A stretch of 64,000 nt of DNA, from contig NZ_CP026362.1 in NCBI RefSeq assembly GCF_004116955.1, positions 3,110,501 through 3,174,500 on the forward strand, written 5' to 3'. This document shows, one piece after another, positions 47,001 to 54,331 of this stretch (its first letter is position 1; every line of letters starts with the position of its first letter). Under the pieces are notes generated by a model, which ran no database searches, had not been told where the DNA came from, and was given only the letters and a program-made list of their open reading frames with translations. Source of the stretch: Bacillus vallismortis. Lineage in GTDB: Bacteria; Bacillota; Bacilli; Bacillales; Bacillaceae. Made by a program: the position numbers and the translations under genes.

Positions 47001-48815
47001 AATAATGTAAGCAAGGTTCTGTGCGTTCACATCTGCATTCGGGCTATCGACTGCACCTTCCGCAATCGCACGATCAAAATCAATCAGCTCCGCATCGGAC
47101 ACAGGAGGTGCAACCTTCGATTCAGTCAGGATAAAGTCCGCACCGCAGTCCTCCAAAATATATTGGATGCGCTCCGCCGGAAACGCGGGATCAATCGGCA
47201 CATAGGCTCCGCCCGCTTTTAAAATCCCCATGATCGACGTAATCATCCGTTCAGAGCGATCAAGCAGAACCGCGACAGGACTGTCCGCGCCAACGCCTTT
47301 CTGTTTCAATAGATTAGCGATGCGTGAAGATTGTTCATGTAACGTTTGATAGGACAATGTGCGATCTTCAAACACAACCGCTGGCTGATCAGCAAGCAGA
47401 TCAGCCTTTTCTTGGAACAGCTCTGGAATCGTCATATCCTTGCGGTAGCTGACAGATTCACCACCGGCCCTCTCAAGCAACTTCTCTTTTTCCGCTTCAG
47501 AAATCAGCGTTAATTCATCAATTGTATGATCCGGATGCGTTAACGCGTTCTCAATCATCGTAATCATGCGCTCACAAACAGTGTTGATTTCTTCACGCGA
47601 AAATAAATCAGTGCGGTAATCAAAATCAATGGTGAGCTTTCCAGTATCCCATCGATCCTTTACATGAATCGAAACATCATTCAATCCGCTTCCGCTGAAA
47701 ATCGGCTCAGTCAAAAAGGCAAGATCCTCTTCTTTCTGCCACTGCATGACCTGATATTCAAGAGAAACCGTAAACAGCTTGGTCAGAGAACTCTTTGTTT
47801 CACGCAAATCGTTTATCAGAAGGTTATACGGGTACTTTTGGTGACGCAGCGTCTTCATGAGATCCTTCATTCGGTCTTTGACAAAATCTAAGAATGCCTG
47901 TCCGCCGTCTACGTTTGTACGAAGTGGAACTGTCGAAACAAACATGCCAAGCATCTGCTTCTCTTTCGCATTTGTCCGATTGCCCATAAAGGTTCCCGTC
48001 ACGACATCATTCTGGCCGCTGACTCTGTACAAATAGGCGGCAAGCACCGATTGAAACACTGAAAGAACACTGACCTTGTTTGCCTCACAAAACGATAGGA
48101 TCTGCTGATGAAGCGCTTCAGGCACATCCTTAGAGAACCTCTCAGCATCTAAACTCCCTCCGCCTGAAGCATTCCGTTTAAGAGAAACAAGCTCAGGCAC
48201 CGTTTCAAATTGCTTGTTCCAAAACGCCTTGTCCTTTTCAAACCGCTTTGATTGAGCATAGTCCTGTTCAGATAAAACATGATCGATAAATGAATGCGAG
48301 ATCCCTTCGTTTGTTTCTGAGCCGCCCGCTAATTCTAAATAAATGTGCATAATCGCATTTCCGAGAATATTCATAGAAATTCCATCAGAAATCACATGAT
48401 GAACATTTGCGTAAAACCACACTTCATTTTCCTTTATGGTGAAGATGGAAAAACGGAATAAGTCACACTCGTACAGCGGCAAAGGCTTTTTTGTTTCCTC
48501 CCGGCTCCATTGTGAAATAAACTCTATCGCATTCGGATCTCCAGTGGTGTCAGTATGTTTTATATCAACAGGCCGATACTCGCTTATATATTGTACGGGC
48601 TCACCGTTTTCATCGAGCCGCAAACGAAGGCGCATGGCGTCATTTCTGCGGATAAACGTTTGTATCGCTTCCTCAACTAGCACCCAGTCAACCTTCTCCG
48701 TTGAAACCAGCTTGCCAATCCCCGCAAGATTTGAAATACTTGTATGAGGATAAAATTTTTCTGTATACCAAATTCGTTTTTGTGCATCCGTTAAAGGGTA
48801 AAAAGTTATTTCCAT
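38052..48815 (-). CDS. srfAA: SrfAA, surfactin synthetase subunit 1 (Glu1-Leu2-D-Leu3)
   Basis: This 3587-residue NRPS has three modules: C(starter)-A-T (Glu), C-A-T (Leu), C-A-T-E (D-Leu). Rough positions: starter C HHVISDG 139-145, which acylates Glu with a 3-hydroxy fatty acid; A1 near 653; T GGHSLKAM 1005; C HHLISDG 1188; T GGHSLAGM 2042; C HHIISDG 2229; T GGDSIKGI 3068; E HHLVVDG 3257. Pocket residues read are DAKDLGVVD (Glu), DAFMMGMVF (Leu) and DAWFLGNVV (Leu). The C-terminus (DELDKLMEIF) is the donor docking segment for SrfAB. The ATG follows GGGGAGGT. Transcription begins far upstream under ComA control. Confidence 0.98.
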   Translation of the reverse strand: MEITFYPLTDAQKRIWYTEKFYPHTSISNLAGIGKLVSTEKVDWVLVEEAIQTFIRRNDAMRLRLRLDENGEPVQYISEYRPVDIKHTDTTGDPNAIEFISQWSREETKKPLPLYECDLFRFSIFTIKENEVWFYANVHHVISDGISMNILGNAIMHIYLELAGGSETNEGISHSFIDHVLSEQDYAQSKRFEKDKAFWNKQFETVPELVSLKRNASGGGSLDAERFSKDVPEALHQQILSFCEANKVSVLSVFQSVLAAYLYRVSGQNDVVTGTFMGNRTNAKEKQMLGMFVSTVPLRTNVDGGQAFLDFVKDRMKDLMKTLRHQKYPYNLLINDLRETKSSLTKLFTVSLEYQVMQWQKEEDLAFLTEPIFSGSGLNDVSIHVKDRWDTGKLTIDFDYRTDLFSREEINTVCERMITMIENALTHPDHTIDELTLISEAEKEKLLERAGGESVSYRKDMTIPELFQEKADLLADQPAVVFEDRTLSYQTLHEQSSRIANLLKQKGVGADSPVAVLLDRSERMITSIMGILKAGGAYVPIDPAFPAERIQYILEDCGADFILTESKVAPPVSDAELIDFDRAIAEGAVDSPNADVNAQNLAYIIYTSGTTGRPKGVMIEHRQVHHLVESLQQTIYQSGSQTLRMALLAPFHFDASVKQIFASLLLGQTLYIVPKKTVTNGAALAAYYRRHSIEATDGTPAHLQMLVAAGDFEGLKLKHMLIGGEGLSSVVADKLLKLFKEAGTAPRLTNVYGPTETCVDASVHPVIPESAVQSAYVPIGKALGNNRLYILDKKGRLQPEGVAGELYIAGDGVGRGYLHLPELTAVKFLQDPFVPGDRMYRTGDVVRWLPDGTIEYLGREDDQVKVRGYRIELGEIEAVIQQAPDVEKAVVLARPDEQANLEVSAYVVQKTGSEFAPASLREHAARQLPDYMVPAYFTEVAEIPLTPSGKVDRRKLFALEVKAVSGTAYTAPRNETEKAIAAIWQDVLNVEKAGIFDNFFETGGHSLKAMTLLTKIHKQTGAHIPLQYLFENPTIAALAEEAERRESRAFTAIEPAEKQEHYPLSLAQQRTYIVSQFEDAGVGYNMPAAAILEGPLEIQKLELAFQELIRRHESLRTSFILDNSTPRQNIHDSVDFNIEMMERGGRSDEAMMASFVRRFDLAKAPLFRIGLMELGKNRHMLLFDMHHLISDGVSIGIILEELARIYKGEQLPEPRLQYKDYAVWQSVQAAEGYQKDRAYWKKVFAGELPVLQLLSDYPRPPVQSFEGDRVSIKLDAGLKDRLHRLAEQSGATLYMVMLSAYYTLLSKYTGQDDIIVGTPSAGRNHSDTEGIIGMFVNTLAIRSEVKQDETFTQLIARVRKQVLDAFSHQDYPFEWLVEDLNIPRDVSRHPLFDTMFSLQNATEGIPAVGDLSLSVHETNFKIAKFDLTVQARETDEGIELDLDYSTKLFKQSTADRLLNHFARLLDAAAAEPEKQISDYNLLSKEEAAAQIQQFNPGRTPYPKGKTIVQLFEEQAAKTPDQPALQYEGESLTYRELNERANRLARGILSLGAGEGKTAAVLCERSMDMIVSILAVLKAGSAYVPIDPEHPIQRMQHFFRDSGAKVLLTQKKLKALAEEAAFSGVIVLADEEESYHADTQNLALPLDSAAVANLTYTSGTTGTPKGNIVTHANILRTVKGTNYLSITEQDTILGLSNYVFDAFMFDMFGSLLNGAKLVLIPKETVLDMARLSRVIERENISILMITTALFHLLVDLNPACLSTLRKIMFGGERASVEHVRKALQTVGKGKLLHMYGPSESTVFATYHPVDELEENTLSVPIGKPVSNTEVYILDRAGHVQPAGIAGELCVSGEGLVKGYYNRPELTEEKFVPHPFTSGERMYRTGDLARWLPNGDIEFIGRIDHQVKIRGQRIELGEIEHQLQTHDRVQETVVLAVDQGAGDKLLCAYFVGEGGISSQELREHAAKDLPTYMVPAVFIQMDELPLTGNGKIDRRALPLPDANVSTGVSYVAPRNETEQKLADIWAQVLQVQQVGAYDHFFDIGGHSLAGMKMLALVHQELGVELSLKDLFQSPTVEGLAQVIASSEKGAAVSISPAKKQDTYPVSSPQKRMYVLQQLEGAQTSYNMPAVLRLTGELDVERLNSVMQQLMQRHEAFRTTFELKDGETVQRIWEEAECEMAYFEAAEEETERIVSEFIKPFRIDRLPLFRMGLIKHSDTEHVLLFDMHHIISDGASVGVLIEELSKLYDGEIVEPLRIQYKDYAVWQQQFIQSELYKKQEEHWLKELEGELPVLTLPTDYSRPAVQTFAGDRIAFSLEAGKIDALRRLAKETDSTLYMVLLASYSAFLSKLSGQHDIIVGSPIAGRSQADVSRVIGMFVNTLALRTYPKGEKTFSGYLSEVKETALSAFRAQDYPLEDLIGNLQVQRDTSRNPLFDAVFSMQNANIKDLTMKGIQLEPHPFERKTAKFDITLTADETDGGLTFVLEYNTALFKPETIERWKQYWMQLLDEVTGNPNQPLSSLSLVTEPEKQTLLEAWKGKTLPVPTDKTVHQLFEETAQRHKDRPAVTYNGQSWTYGELNAKANRLARILIDCGISADERVGVLTKPSLEMAAAVLGVLKAGAAFVPIDPDYPDQRIDYILQDSGAKLLLKQEGISVPDSFSGDVILLDGNRTILSLPLDENDEENPETDVNAENLAYMIYTSGTTGQPKGVMVEHHALVNLCFWHHDAFNMTAEDRSAKYAGFGFDASIWEMFPTWTIGAELHVIDEAIRLDIVRLNDYFETHGVTITFLPTQLAEQFMELENTSLRVLLTGGDKLKRAVKQPYKLINNYGPTENTVVATSTEINPEEGSLSIGQAIANTRVYILGEGNQVQPEGVAGELCVAGRGLARGYLNKEDETAKRFVADPFVPGERMYRTGDLVKWVNGGIEYIGRIDQQVKVRGYRIELSEIEVQLAQLSEVQDAAVTAVKDKGGNTAIAAYVTPETADIEALKSSLKETLPDYMIPAFWVTLNELPVTANGKVDRKALPEPDIEAGSGEYKAPTTDMEELLAGIWQDVLGISEVGVSDNFFSLGGDSIKGIQMASRLNQHGWKLEMKDLFQHPTIEELTQYVERAEGKQADQGPVEGEVILTPIQCWFFEKNFTNKHHWNQSVMLQAKKGFDPERVEKTLQALIEHHDALRMVYREEPKDVVQYNRGLEAASAQLEIIHIEGQAKDHEDRIEREAERLQSSIDLQEGGLLKAGLFQAEDGDHLLLAIHHLVVDGVSWRILLEDFAAVYTQLEQDNEPVLPQKTHSFAEYAERLQDFANSKAFLKEKEYWRQLEEQTVAVKLPKDRESGDQRMKHTKTIEFSLTAEETEQLTTKAHEAYHTEMNDILLTAFGLAMKEWTGQDRVSVHLEGHGREEIIEDLIISRTVGWFTSMYPMVLDMKHADDLGYQLKKMKEDIRHVPNKGVGYGILRYLTAPEHKEDVAFSIQPDVSFNYLGQFDDMSDAGLFKRSELPSGQSLSPETEKPNALDVVGYIENGKLTMSLAYHSLEFHEKTIQTFSDSFKAHLLRIIQHCLSQDGTELTPSDLGDDDLTLDELDKLMEIF
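39295..41285 (-). repeat. Near-identical 1,991-bp patch, srfAA copy (D-Leu3 module)
   Basis: Partner of 28531-30521, same orientation, offset 10,764. It corresponds to SrfAA codons about 2510-3173. Outside the edges, the neighbouring condensation and epimerase domains diverge to ordinary paralogue level. Confidence 0.9.
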
Positions 48816-49163
48816 ATCGTCATACCTCCCCTAATCTTCAATAAGCAGTGAACATGCGCAATGCATTTCCCTTTCTTATCCATATAAGCTTTTAATACTT
48901 ATGGACTAACAGCCAAAAAAGCCAAAAGAACTACACTAAAAACCAGTGCATCTAAACAAAAAAACGGATTGCCGCTATCAAAACGGCTGCCATCCATCAT
49001 CTTCGCGGCGTATACCACAAGCAGATAAAGACCGCAAGACTCTTCATCCCAATACAAAACAATTTTGGCTATTTATTCATTGTTTTCAATATTTTTTACC
49101 TTGCTATCGTTCACTTTAAATGAAAAAAGTGTTTTTATCACCGAAAAATGGGTGAAAAGTTTC

Positions 49164-49179
49164 ATGCGGGATACCGAAA
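49164..49179 (-). promoter_or_regulatory. ComA box, promoter-proximal (degenerate)
   Basis: ATGCGG-GATA-CCGAAA resembles the ComA dyad TTGCGG-N4-CCGCAA with mismatches at the outer positions. Its centre lies 43 bp nearer to srfAA than the perfect box, about four helical turns. From known srfA architecture the transcript should start about 60 bp further on, near 49110, giving a leader of about 290 bases. Confidence 0.75.
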
Positions 49180-49206
49180 GATTCCAGTTTATTTACTGGG
49201 ATATTT

Positions 49207-49222
49207 TTGCGGGATGCCGCAA
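49207..49222 (-). promoter_or_regulatory. ComA box, promoter-distal (perfect)
   Basis: TTGCGGGATGCCGCAA is a perfect ComA-binding dyad about 390 bp before the srfAA start. With the degenerate box at 49164 it forms the tandem arrangement through which phosphorylated ComA activates srfA. Apart from these boxes and the AT-rich promoter/leader I see no gene in 48816-49386. Confidence 0.92.
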
Positions 49223-49357
49223 CAATTTCCACTAAACATTATTTACAGAAAAATAAAAATCTTTAAGTCAAACCGTTCCTTTCTATCCCTTTGATTGTTG
49301 AAAGCCATTTACAATCTTTACATCGCACCTGTTACCTCGCAAAAACCGAAAAACAAA

Positions 49358-49391
49358 CAAAAAAAGACACCCTTGTGAAGAGCGTCTTACA
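49358..49391 (-). terminator. Terminator of hxlR
   Basis: On the minus strand AAGACGCTCTT pairs imperfectly with AAGGGTGTCTT and is followed by a run of T. It overlaps the last codons of hxlR. Confidence 0.65.
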
Positions 49392-49749
49392 ACGATTCCT
49401 TTATGATTTTTTTGTCGACATCAATCAATTCCATATAGCCCTTCCCCCACTCATACATGGCATCCAGAATAGGCATCAGGCTTTCTCCTTGCGGGGTCAA
49501 GGAATATTCAACCTTCGGCGGGACAACCGGATACACTTCCCTGTGAACAATCAAATCCTGCTCAAGCTCTCTCAGCTGATTCACCAGGATTTTCTGCGTG
49601 ATATCAGGAATCAAAGTTTTTAATTCATTGAACCGTTTTGTTCCTTCTTTCCCCAAATGCCACAAAATGAGCATTTTCCATTTTCCGCCGATCACTGCAA
49701 GCGTTAATTCCTTCTCACAATTAAACCTTTTGTCGTCCATCCGGCTCAA
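49387..49749 (-). CDS. hxlR: HxlR, formaldehyde-responsive activator
   Basis: This 120-residue DNA-binding protein is the founder of the HxlR (DUF24) winged-helix family. It begins [20 protein letters not shown], with the conserved N-terminal Cys11 that family members use for sensing, followed by [12 protein letters not shown] (helix 1) and [16 protein letters not shown] (recognition helix). It activates hxlAB in response to formaldehyde. It is divergent from hxlA. The intergenic stretch holds candidate half-sites such as AGTAACTAGTTGACTT (about 49890-49905). Confidence 0.94.
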   Translation of the reverse strand: MSRMDDKRFNCEKELTLAVIGGKWKMLILWHLGKEGTKRFNELKTLIPDITQKILVNQLRELEQDLIVHREVYPVVPPKVEYSLTPQGESLMPILDAMYEWGKGYMELIDVDKKIIKESL

Positions 49750-49978
49750 TAGAAATCCCCCTTAGCATATTTTTTGTATGTTAGATACGTATCGTCACTT
49801 ACTTACTTTTTTGCAGACTCCTTTTTATTATACTCACTCATAAAACCAAGCGAAAGAAATCTGATCGCCTCTTCTCACAGTATCCTCCAAGTAACTAGTT
49901 GACTTTAAAGTGCCTACTTCTCATGAAAAGTGGGAGCCTATAGAATGAAAAATAATTCGAAAAGGGAGTGGATCAATA

Positions 49979-50611
49979 ATGGAATTACAATTAGCATTAG
50001 ACCTCGTAAATATTCCGGAGGCCATCGAGCTCGTCAAAGAAGTGGAACAATACGTCGACGTGGTTGAAATCGGAACACCCGTTGTCATCAATGAAGGCCT
50101 CAGAGCCGTTAAAGAAGTAAAAGAAGCATTTCCGCAATTGAAGGTTCTAGCAGACCTGAAAATCATGGATGCCGGCGGATACGAGATCATGAAAGCGTCG
50201 GAAGCAGGCGCTGACATCATCACCGTTTTAGGGGCTACAGACGATGCAACAATTAAAGGCGCAGTAGAAGAAGCCAAAAAACAAAAGAAGAAAATCTTAG
50301 TCGACATGATTAACGTGAAAGATATTGAATCACGCGCGAAAGAAATTGACGCACTCGGTGTTGATTACATCTGCGTCCATACTGGATATGATCTTCAAGC
50401 AGAGGGCAAAAACTCTTTCGAAGAATTAACGACAATCAAAAATGCCGTAAAAAACGCAAAAACCGCAATTGCGGGTGGAATTAAGCTTGATACACTGCCA
50501 GAAGTGATCAAACAAAAGCCCGACCTTGTCATTGTTGGGGGCGGCATTACAAGCGCAGCCGATAAAGCCGAAACAGCTTCAAAAATGAAACAGCTTATTG
50601 CCCAAGGATAA
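49979..50611 (+). CDS. hxlA: HxlA, 3-hexulose-6-phosphate synthase
   Basis: This 210-residue TIM-barrel enzyme condenses formaldehyde with ribulose 5-phosphate to 3-hexulose 6-phosphate, the first step of the ribulose monophosphate pathway, used here for formaldehyde detoxification. Motifs of the orotidine-phosphate decarboxylase superfamily are LALDLVN (residues 4-10), VLADLKIMDAGGYE (DxKxxD, about 57-70) and VGGGITSAADK near the end. The ATG follows AAAAGGGAGTGG. It is the first gene of hxlAB and is 4 bp from hxlB. Confidence 0.96.
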   Translation: MELQLALDLVNIPEAIELVKEVEQYVDVVEIGTPVVINEGLRAVKEVKEAFPQLKVLADLKIMDAGGYEIMKASEAGADIITVLGATDDATIKGAVEEAKKQKKKILVDMINVKDIESRAKEIDALGVDYICVHTGYDLQAEGKNSFEELTTIKNAVKNAKTAIAGGIKLDTLPEVIKQKPDLVIVGGGITSAADKAETASKMKQLIAQG

Positions 50612-50615
50612 CGAA

Positions 50616-51173
50616 ATGAAAACGACTGAATACGTAACGGAAATTCTGAATGAGTTACACCGTTCAGCGGCTTATATTTCTGATGAAGAAGCGGATCAGC
50701 TCGCCGACCACATTCTCTCGTCCAATCAAGTTTTCACTGCGGGAGCGGGGCGGTCTGGCCTAATGGCAAAATCCTTCGCAATGAGATTGGCGCACATGGG
50801 CTTTAACGCTCATATCGTTGGCGAGATTCTTACTCCGCCGCTTCGCGAAGGTGATCTCGTCATTCTCGGCTCAGGATCAGGCGAGACAAAGAGCCTGATC
50901 CATACAGCAGCCAAAGCAAAAAGCTTACACGGGGTTGTTGCCGCTTTAACCATCAACCCGGAATCAAGCATTGGCAAACAAGCGGATCTCATCGTCAAAA
51001 TGCCCGGTTCTCCTAAAGACCGGTCAAACGGAAGCGATAAAACCATACAGCCAATGGGTTCATTATTTGAGCAAACTTTGCTGCTATTCTATGATGCGGT
51101 GATTTTAAAACTCATGGAGAAAAAAGGACTCAATTCCGAAACCATGTTCACCCACCACGCAAACCTTGAATAG
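50616..51173 (+). CDS. hxlB: HxlB, 6-phospho-3-hexuloisomerase
   Basis: This 185-residue SIS-domain isomerase converts 3-hexulose 6-phosphate to fructose 6-phosphate. The SIS phosphosugar-binding loops are visible: VFTAGAGRSGLMAKSFAMRL (about residues 37-56) and ILGSGSGETKSL (about 85-96). I chose the ATG at 50616 (MKTTEYV), which follows AAGGAT by 7 bases; a TTG six codons earlier lies inside hxlA. Translation is coupled to hxlA. Confidence 0.96.
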   Translation: MKTTEYVTEILNELHRSAAYISDEEADQLADHILSSNQVFTAGAGRSGLMAKSFAMRLAHMGFNAHIVGEILTPPLREGDLVILGSGSGETKSLIHTAAKAKSLHGVVAALTINPESSIGKQADLIVKMPGSPKDRSNGSDKTIQPMGSLFEQTLLLFYDAVILKLMEKKGLNSETMFTHHANLE

Positions 51174-51182
51174 CGTCACACG

Positions 51183-51209
51183 ACCGGCCTGAAGATCAGG
51201 CCGGTTTTT
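51183..51209 (+). terminator. Terminator of hxlAB
   Basis: ACCGGCCTGA / TCAGGCCGGT with an AGA loop and a TTTTT tail, 9 bases after the hxlB stop. Confidence 0.92.
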
Positions 51210-51284
51210 AAATTGCCAAAATAAAACTTTAAACCTAAAAACCGATAAGTAATATGACCTACAAAATCATAAAAAGGAGGAATT

Positions 51285-53006
51285 ATGTTGATAAACCGAC
51301 TAAGGCTTAAGCTGGGAACTAAAATTCTCTGCCTGGTTTTCGTGATTATTCTTATGTTTTCAGCATCAGTTGGCACTGTGATGCTTAAGGATATTACAGA
51401 CAGCATGAAACAAATGGCGACTGAAAAAGCGAAAGGCGATCTCGCTTTAAGCAGCGCTTATATCGACGATGTTATTTCAGGGGATTGGGAGGTTAAAAAC
51501 AACAAATTGTATAAAGGCCAAACCCAAATCAACGGTAATGAAGATATCGTTGATCTGCTTGGCGAAAAAACAGGCGATACCGTTACAATTTTTCAAGGGA
51601 ATACTCGTGTAGCAACCAATGTCATGAAGAATGGCGAAAGAGCTGTAGGCACTCAGGCTTCTTCTGAAGTGACTGACGCTGTTTTAAAGAATGGAAAACG
51701 ATTTTACGGACAAGCAGACGTAGCAGGCTCTTCTCATCAGACGGCATACATGCCTTTAAAAGATCAAAATGGGAATATCATCGGCATGCTGTATACAGGA
51801 GCCAATCAAAACATTTTAACATCACTTACGCAATCACTTCTCATTCAATTCGCTATCGTTCTTGTTATTGTCATTATTGTATCAGTCATCCTTGTCCTGT
51901 TTTTCACTAGAAGAATCAATAAGCGGCTGAACGCTTTAAAATGCGCCTTTGAAAGTGCCGGAAACGGAGATATGACAATAGAGGTGTCAGACAAATCCGG
52001 TGACGAGCTATCAGAACTCAGCTTCTATTACAATAAGATGCGAATGAAACTGAACGATACCATCCAGACCGTACAGCAATCAGCCCTTCAGCTTGCGTCA
52101 GCCTCTCAGCAGCTCTCAGCAGGTGCAGAGGAAACAAATCAAGCTTCAGAAAAGATCACAGAAGCTGTACAGCAGATTGCAAATGGGGCCCAGCATCAGA
52201 TCAATCGAATTGAAGACAGTGAAAGCTCACTAAAACAAGCTTCAGCAGACATCCAAGATATTTCTTCAAATACTGCCGCAATTGCTGACAAAGGAAAGCT
52301 TGCACAAACAAAAGCCGACATTGGGCAAAAGGAAGTTCTAAATGTACAGGCACAAATGGATGCGATACACCAGTCGATTCAGAAAAGCGGGGAAATCATA
52401 CAGCAGCTGGACGGCCGCTCAAAACAAATTGAACAAATTTTATCCGTCATCACCCAAATTGCCGATCAGACAAATCTCCTGGCGCTCAATGCAGCGATTG
52501 AAGCTGCCAGAGCCGGTGAACATGGCAAAGGCTTTGCAGTTGTTGCCGATGAAGTACGTAAATTAGCGGAAGAATCTCAACAATCTGCGGGACAGATTTC
52601 AAAACTGGTTACAGAAATACAAAAAGATATGAACCATTCTGCTAGATCTGTTGACCATGTGAAAACAGAGGCTGCAGAAGGTGTCACTATGATCCAGCGC
52701 ACCCGAAATGCATTTAAGGAAATTGCAGCCGCAACAGGTGAAATCAGTGCCGAGATTAGTGATTTATCATCATCTGTATCAAACATTTCAGCTACTGCAC
52801 ACCAAATAAACAACTCTTTTGCAGCCAATACGGACGACATAAAGGAATCCACAGAAAATACCCGGCAGGCTGCCGCACTAACAGAAGAGCAATTTGCTGC
52901 TATGGAAGAGATTACTGCAGCTTCTGAAACGCTATCTCAATTAGCTGAGGAGCTTACCGGTATCATAAGCCAATTTAAAATGATTGATCAACCTGAAATC
53001 GACTGA
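51285..53006 (+). CDS. tlpC: TlpC, methyl-accepting chemotaxis receptor
   Basis: This 573-residue transmembrane chemoreceptor has membrane segment 1 (about residues 14-32), an extracellular Cache-like sensor (to about 185), membrane segment 2 (about 188-210), a HAMP domain (about 212-265) and a long cytoplasmic signalling coiled coil. The highly conserved hairpin tip is [20 protein letters not shown] (about 391-410) followed by [24 protein letters not shown] precedes the ATG by 7 bases. The ligand is unknown. It is co-oriented with hxlAB but has its own upstream terminator, so it is a separate unit. Confidence 0.95.
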   Translation: MLINRLRLKLGTKILCLVFVIILMFSASVGTVMLKDITDSMKQMATEKAKGDLALSSAYIDDVISGDWEVKNNKLYKGQTQINGNEDIVDLLGEKTGDTVTIFQGNTRVATNVMKNGERAVGTQASSEVTDAVLKNGKRFYGQADVAGSSHQTAYMPLKDQNGNIIGMLYTGANQNILTSLTQSLLIQFAIVLVIVIIVSVILVLFFTRRINKRLNALKCAFESAGNGDMTIEVSDKSGDELSELSFYYNKMRMKLNDTIQTVQQSALQLASASQQLSAGAEETNQASEKITEAVQQIANGAQHQINRIEDSESSLKQASADIQDISSNTAAIADKGKLAQTKADIGQKEVLNVQAQMDAIHQSIQKSGEIIQQLDGRSKQIEQILSVITQIADQTNLLALNAAIEAARAGEHGKGFAVVADEVRKLAEESQQSAGQISKLVTEIQKDMNHSARSVDHVKTEAAEGVTMIQRTRNAFKEIAAATGEISAEISDLSSSVSNISATAHQINNSFAANTDDIKESTENTRQAAALTEEQFAAMEEITAASETLSQLAEELTGIISQFKMIDQPEID

Positions 53007-53032
53007 TGACTCAGTGTCATTATTGAAATTTA

Positions 53033-53117
53033 GAAACAGTGTTTTACTAAAAACAAATATTTCGCTCTTCTAAAATTACGATATCAGCAATAAAACGAGT
53101 GTAAAACAAAATGTTTT
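53033..53117 (+). promoter_or_regulatory. AT-box region upstream of nucA, candidate ComK site
   Basis: Boxes of the AAAA-N5-TTTT type occur at 53033-53045 (GAAACAGTGTTTT), 53050-53062 (AAAACAAATATTT) and 53105-53117 (AACAAAATGTTTT). nucA is ComK-dependent in B. subtilis. The spacings are not the standard 8, 18 or 31 bp between boxes, so the exact K-box pair is uncertain. Confidence 0.35.
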
Positions 53118-53194
53118 AACCTTTACACCAAACGTTTTCTGGATTACTCTTGGGTCAGTTTTAACGTTGCTAAAAGCGGGAGGTGAACATCACG

Positions 53195-53632
53195 ATGGAC
53201 ATCATAAAAACGATACTTCTCGTCATCGTCGTCATAGCAGCTGCAGCTGTCGGCCTGATCAAGGGAGACTTTTTCTCAGCTGATCAAAAAACGTCTCAAA
53301 CGAATGAATATGACGAAACAATCGCCCTCCCTTCGGACCGTTATCCCGAAACAGCAAAACATATTGAGGATGCGATAAATGAGGGGTACTCAGATGTATG
53401 CACCATCGACAGAGACGGCGCTGAGGAACGCCGCGAGCAATCATTAAAAGACGTACCTCCTAAAACGGGGTATGACAGAGATGAATGGCCAATGGCCATG
53501 TGCAAAGAAGGCGGTGAGGGAGCTTCAGTAGAATATATTTCTCCCGCAGACAACCGCGGTGCAGGCTCCTGGGTCGGGCATCAGCTTACCGATTATCCAG
53601 ACGGCACAAAGGTTTTATTCACCATTCGGTAA
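53195..53632 (+). CDS. nucA: NucA, membrane-anchored competence DNA nuclease
   Basis: This 145-residue NucA/NucB-family endonuclease cleaves bound DNA at the cell surface and creates the ends taken up in transformation. It has one N-terminal membrane anchor (about residues 4-22) and an extracellular nuclease domain with [10 protein letters not shown] (about 105-114) and [18 protein letters not shown], the family's catalytic region. I chose the ATG at 53195 because GGGAGGTG lies 9 bases upstream; a GTG four codons earlier falls within that site. It is followed by its inhibitor nin. Confidence 0.93.
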   Translation: MDIIKTILLVIVVIAAAAVGLIKGDFFSADQKTSQTNEYDETIALPSDRYPETAKHIEDAINEGYSDVCTIDRDGAEERREQSLKDVPPKTGYDRDEWPMAMCKEGGEGASVEYISPADNRGAGSWVGHQLTDYPDGTKVLFTIR

Positions 53633-53655
53633 ACAGTTAGAGGAGGAACAGCACT

Positions 53656-54054
53656 TTGATCAAGTCATGGAAGCCACAAGAACTGTCGATTTCATATCAT
53701 CAATTTACTGTATTTCAACAGGATTCTGCACCTCCTGTTATGGATTGGACTGACGAAGCGATCGAAAAAGGATTTGCTGCGGCGGACGGAGCGATTTCAT
53801 TTGAAGCACAGAGAAATACAAAGGCCTTTATTCTTTTGCGACTGAACAGTTCAGAAACTGTAAACTCCTACAAAAAGAAAGTGACTGTTCCTTTTCAAGT
53901 CACAGAAAACGGAATTGAAATTGAAAGCATTATGTCTAAAAGGCTGTCCTTTGATCTTCCTAAAGGAGACTATCAATTGACATGCTGGACTGTGCCGGCT
54001 GAGATGTCAGATCTGCACGCCGACACTTATATTATTGATGCTGTTTCTGTGTAA
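53656..54054 (+). CDS. nin: Nin (ComJ), inhibitor of NucA
   Basis: This 132-residue competence protein binds and inhibits the NucA nuclease. It begins MIKSWKPQELSISYHQFTVF and contains a Pro/Asp-rich middle section (SAPPVMDWTDEAIEKGF). The start is a TTG 8 bases after AGAGGAGGA. It lies 23 bp after nucA, in one operon with it, and is followed by a terminator. Confidence 0.92.
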   Translation: MIKSWKPQELSISYHQFTVFQQDSAPPVMDWTDEAIEKGFAAADGAISFEAQRNTKAFILLRLNSSETVNSYKKKVTVPFQVTENGIEIESIMSKRLSFDLPKGDYQLTCWTVPAEMSDLHADTYIIDAVSV

Positions 54055-54062
54055 TGAAAAAG

Positions 54063-54092
54063 CCCTGAGAGCATGACTCTCAGGGACTCTTT
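54063..54092 (+). terminator. Terminator of nucA-nin
   Basis: CCCTGAGAG / CTCTCAGGG with a 5-base loop, then ACTCTTT. The stem is strong, the T-run moderate. Confidence 0.78.
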
Positions 54093-54183
54093 ATAAACTC
54101 TCTCCGTTTGTCTTACTTACATCCTGATACCAATAAAAACTTTTTTCTTCAAGCGTTTTAAATCATGTGTATTTTCCTCATCT

Positions 54184-54300
54184 CGATTGACATATCTGTT
54201 AAGCTGGCTGAACGGCTACCAAAAAAGATACGGATTTGTATGGATGCTGGCGGATCATAGTGTGTTATCACTCCAGAAATATTTGATAAACCTTTCATAG
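54184..54300 (+). pseudogene. Scar of a glycoside hydrolase family 1 gene (bglC/yckE remnant)
   Basis: The plus strand reads LLSWLNGYQKRYGFV (54196-54240), which matches the C-terminal sequence of family-1 beta-glucosidases, where a W-x-NGYQKRYG segment lies near the aglycone site. After it the frame changes to unrelated sequence and stops at 54298-54300; nothing similar remains before about 54184. In 168 a beta-glucosidase gene (yckE, now bglC) lies next to nin. I infer a near-complete deletion. The evidence is one short match. Otherwise I see nothing in 54093-54331. Confidence 0.45.
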
Positions 54301-54331
54301 GCTATGAAACGCGTTTTATATCAACTCGATA

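Noticed and set aside
53183-53632. GTG at 53183 as nucA start
   Set aside because: The GTG is part of the GGGAGGTG ribosome-binding site of the ATG at 53195.
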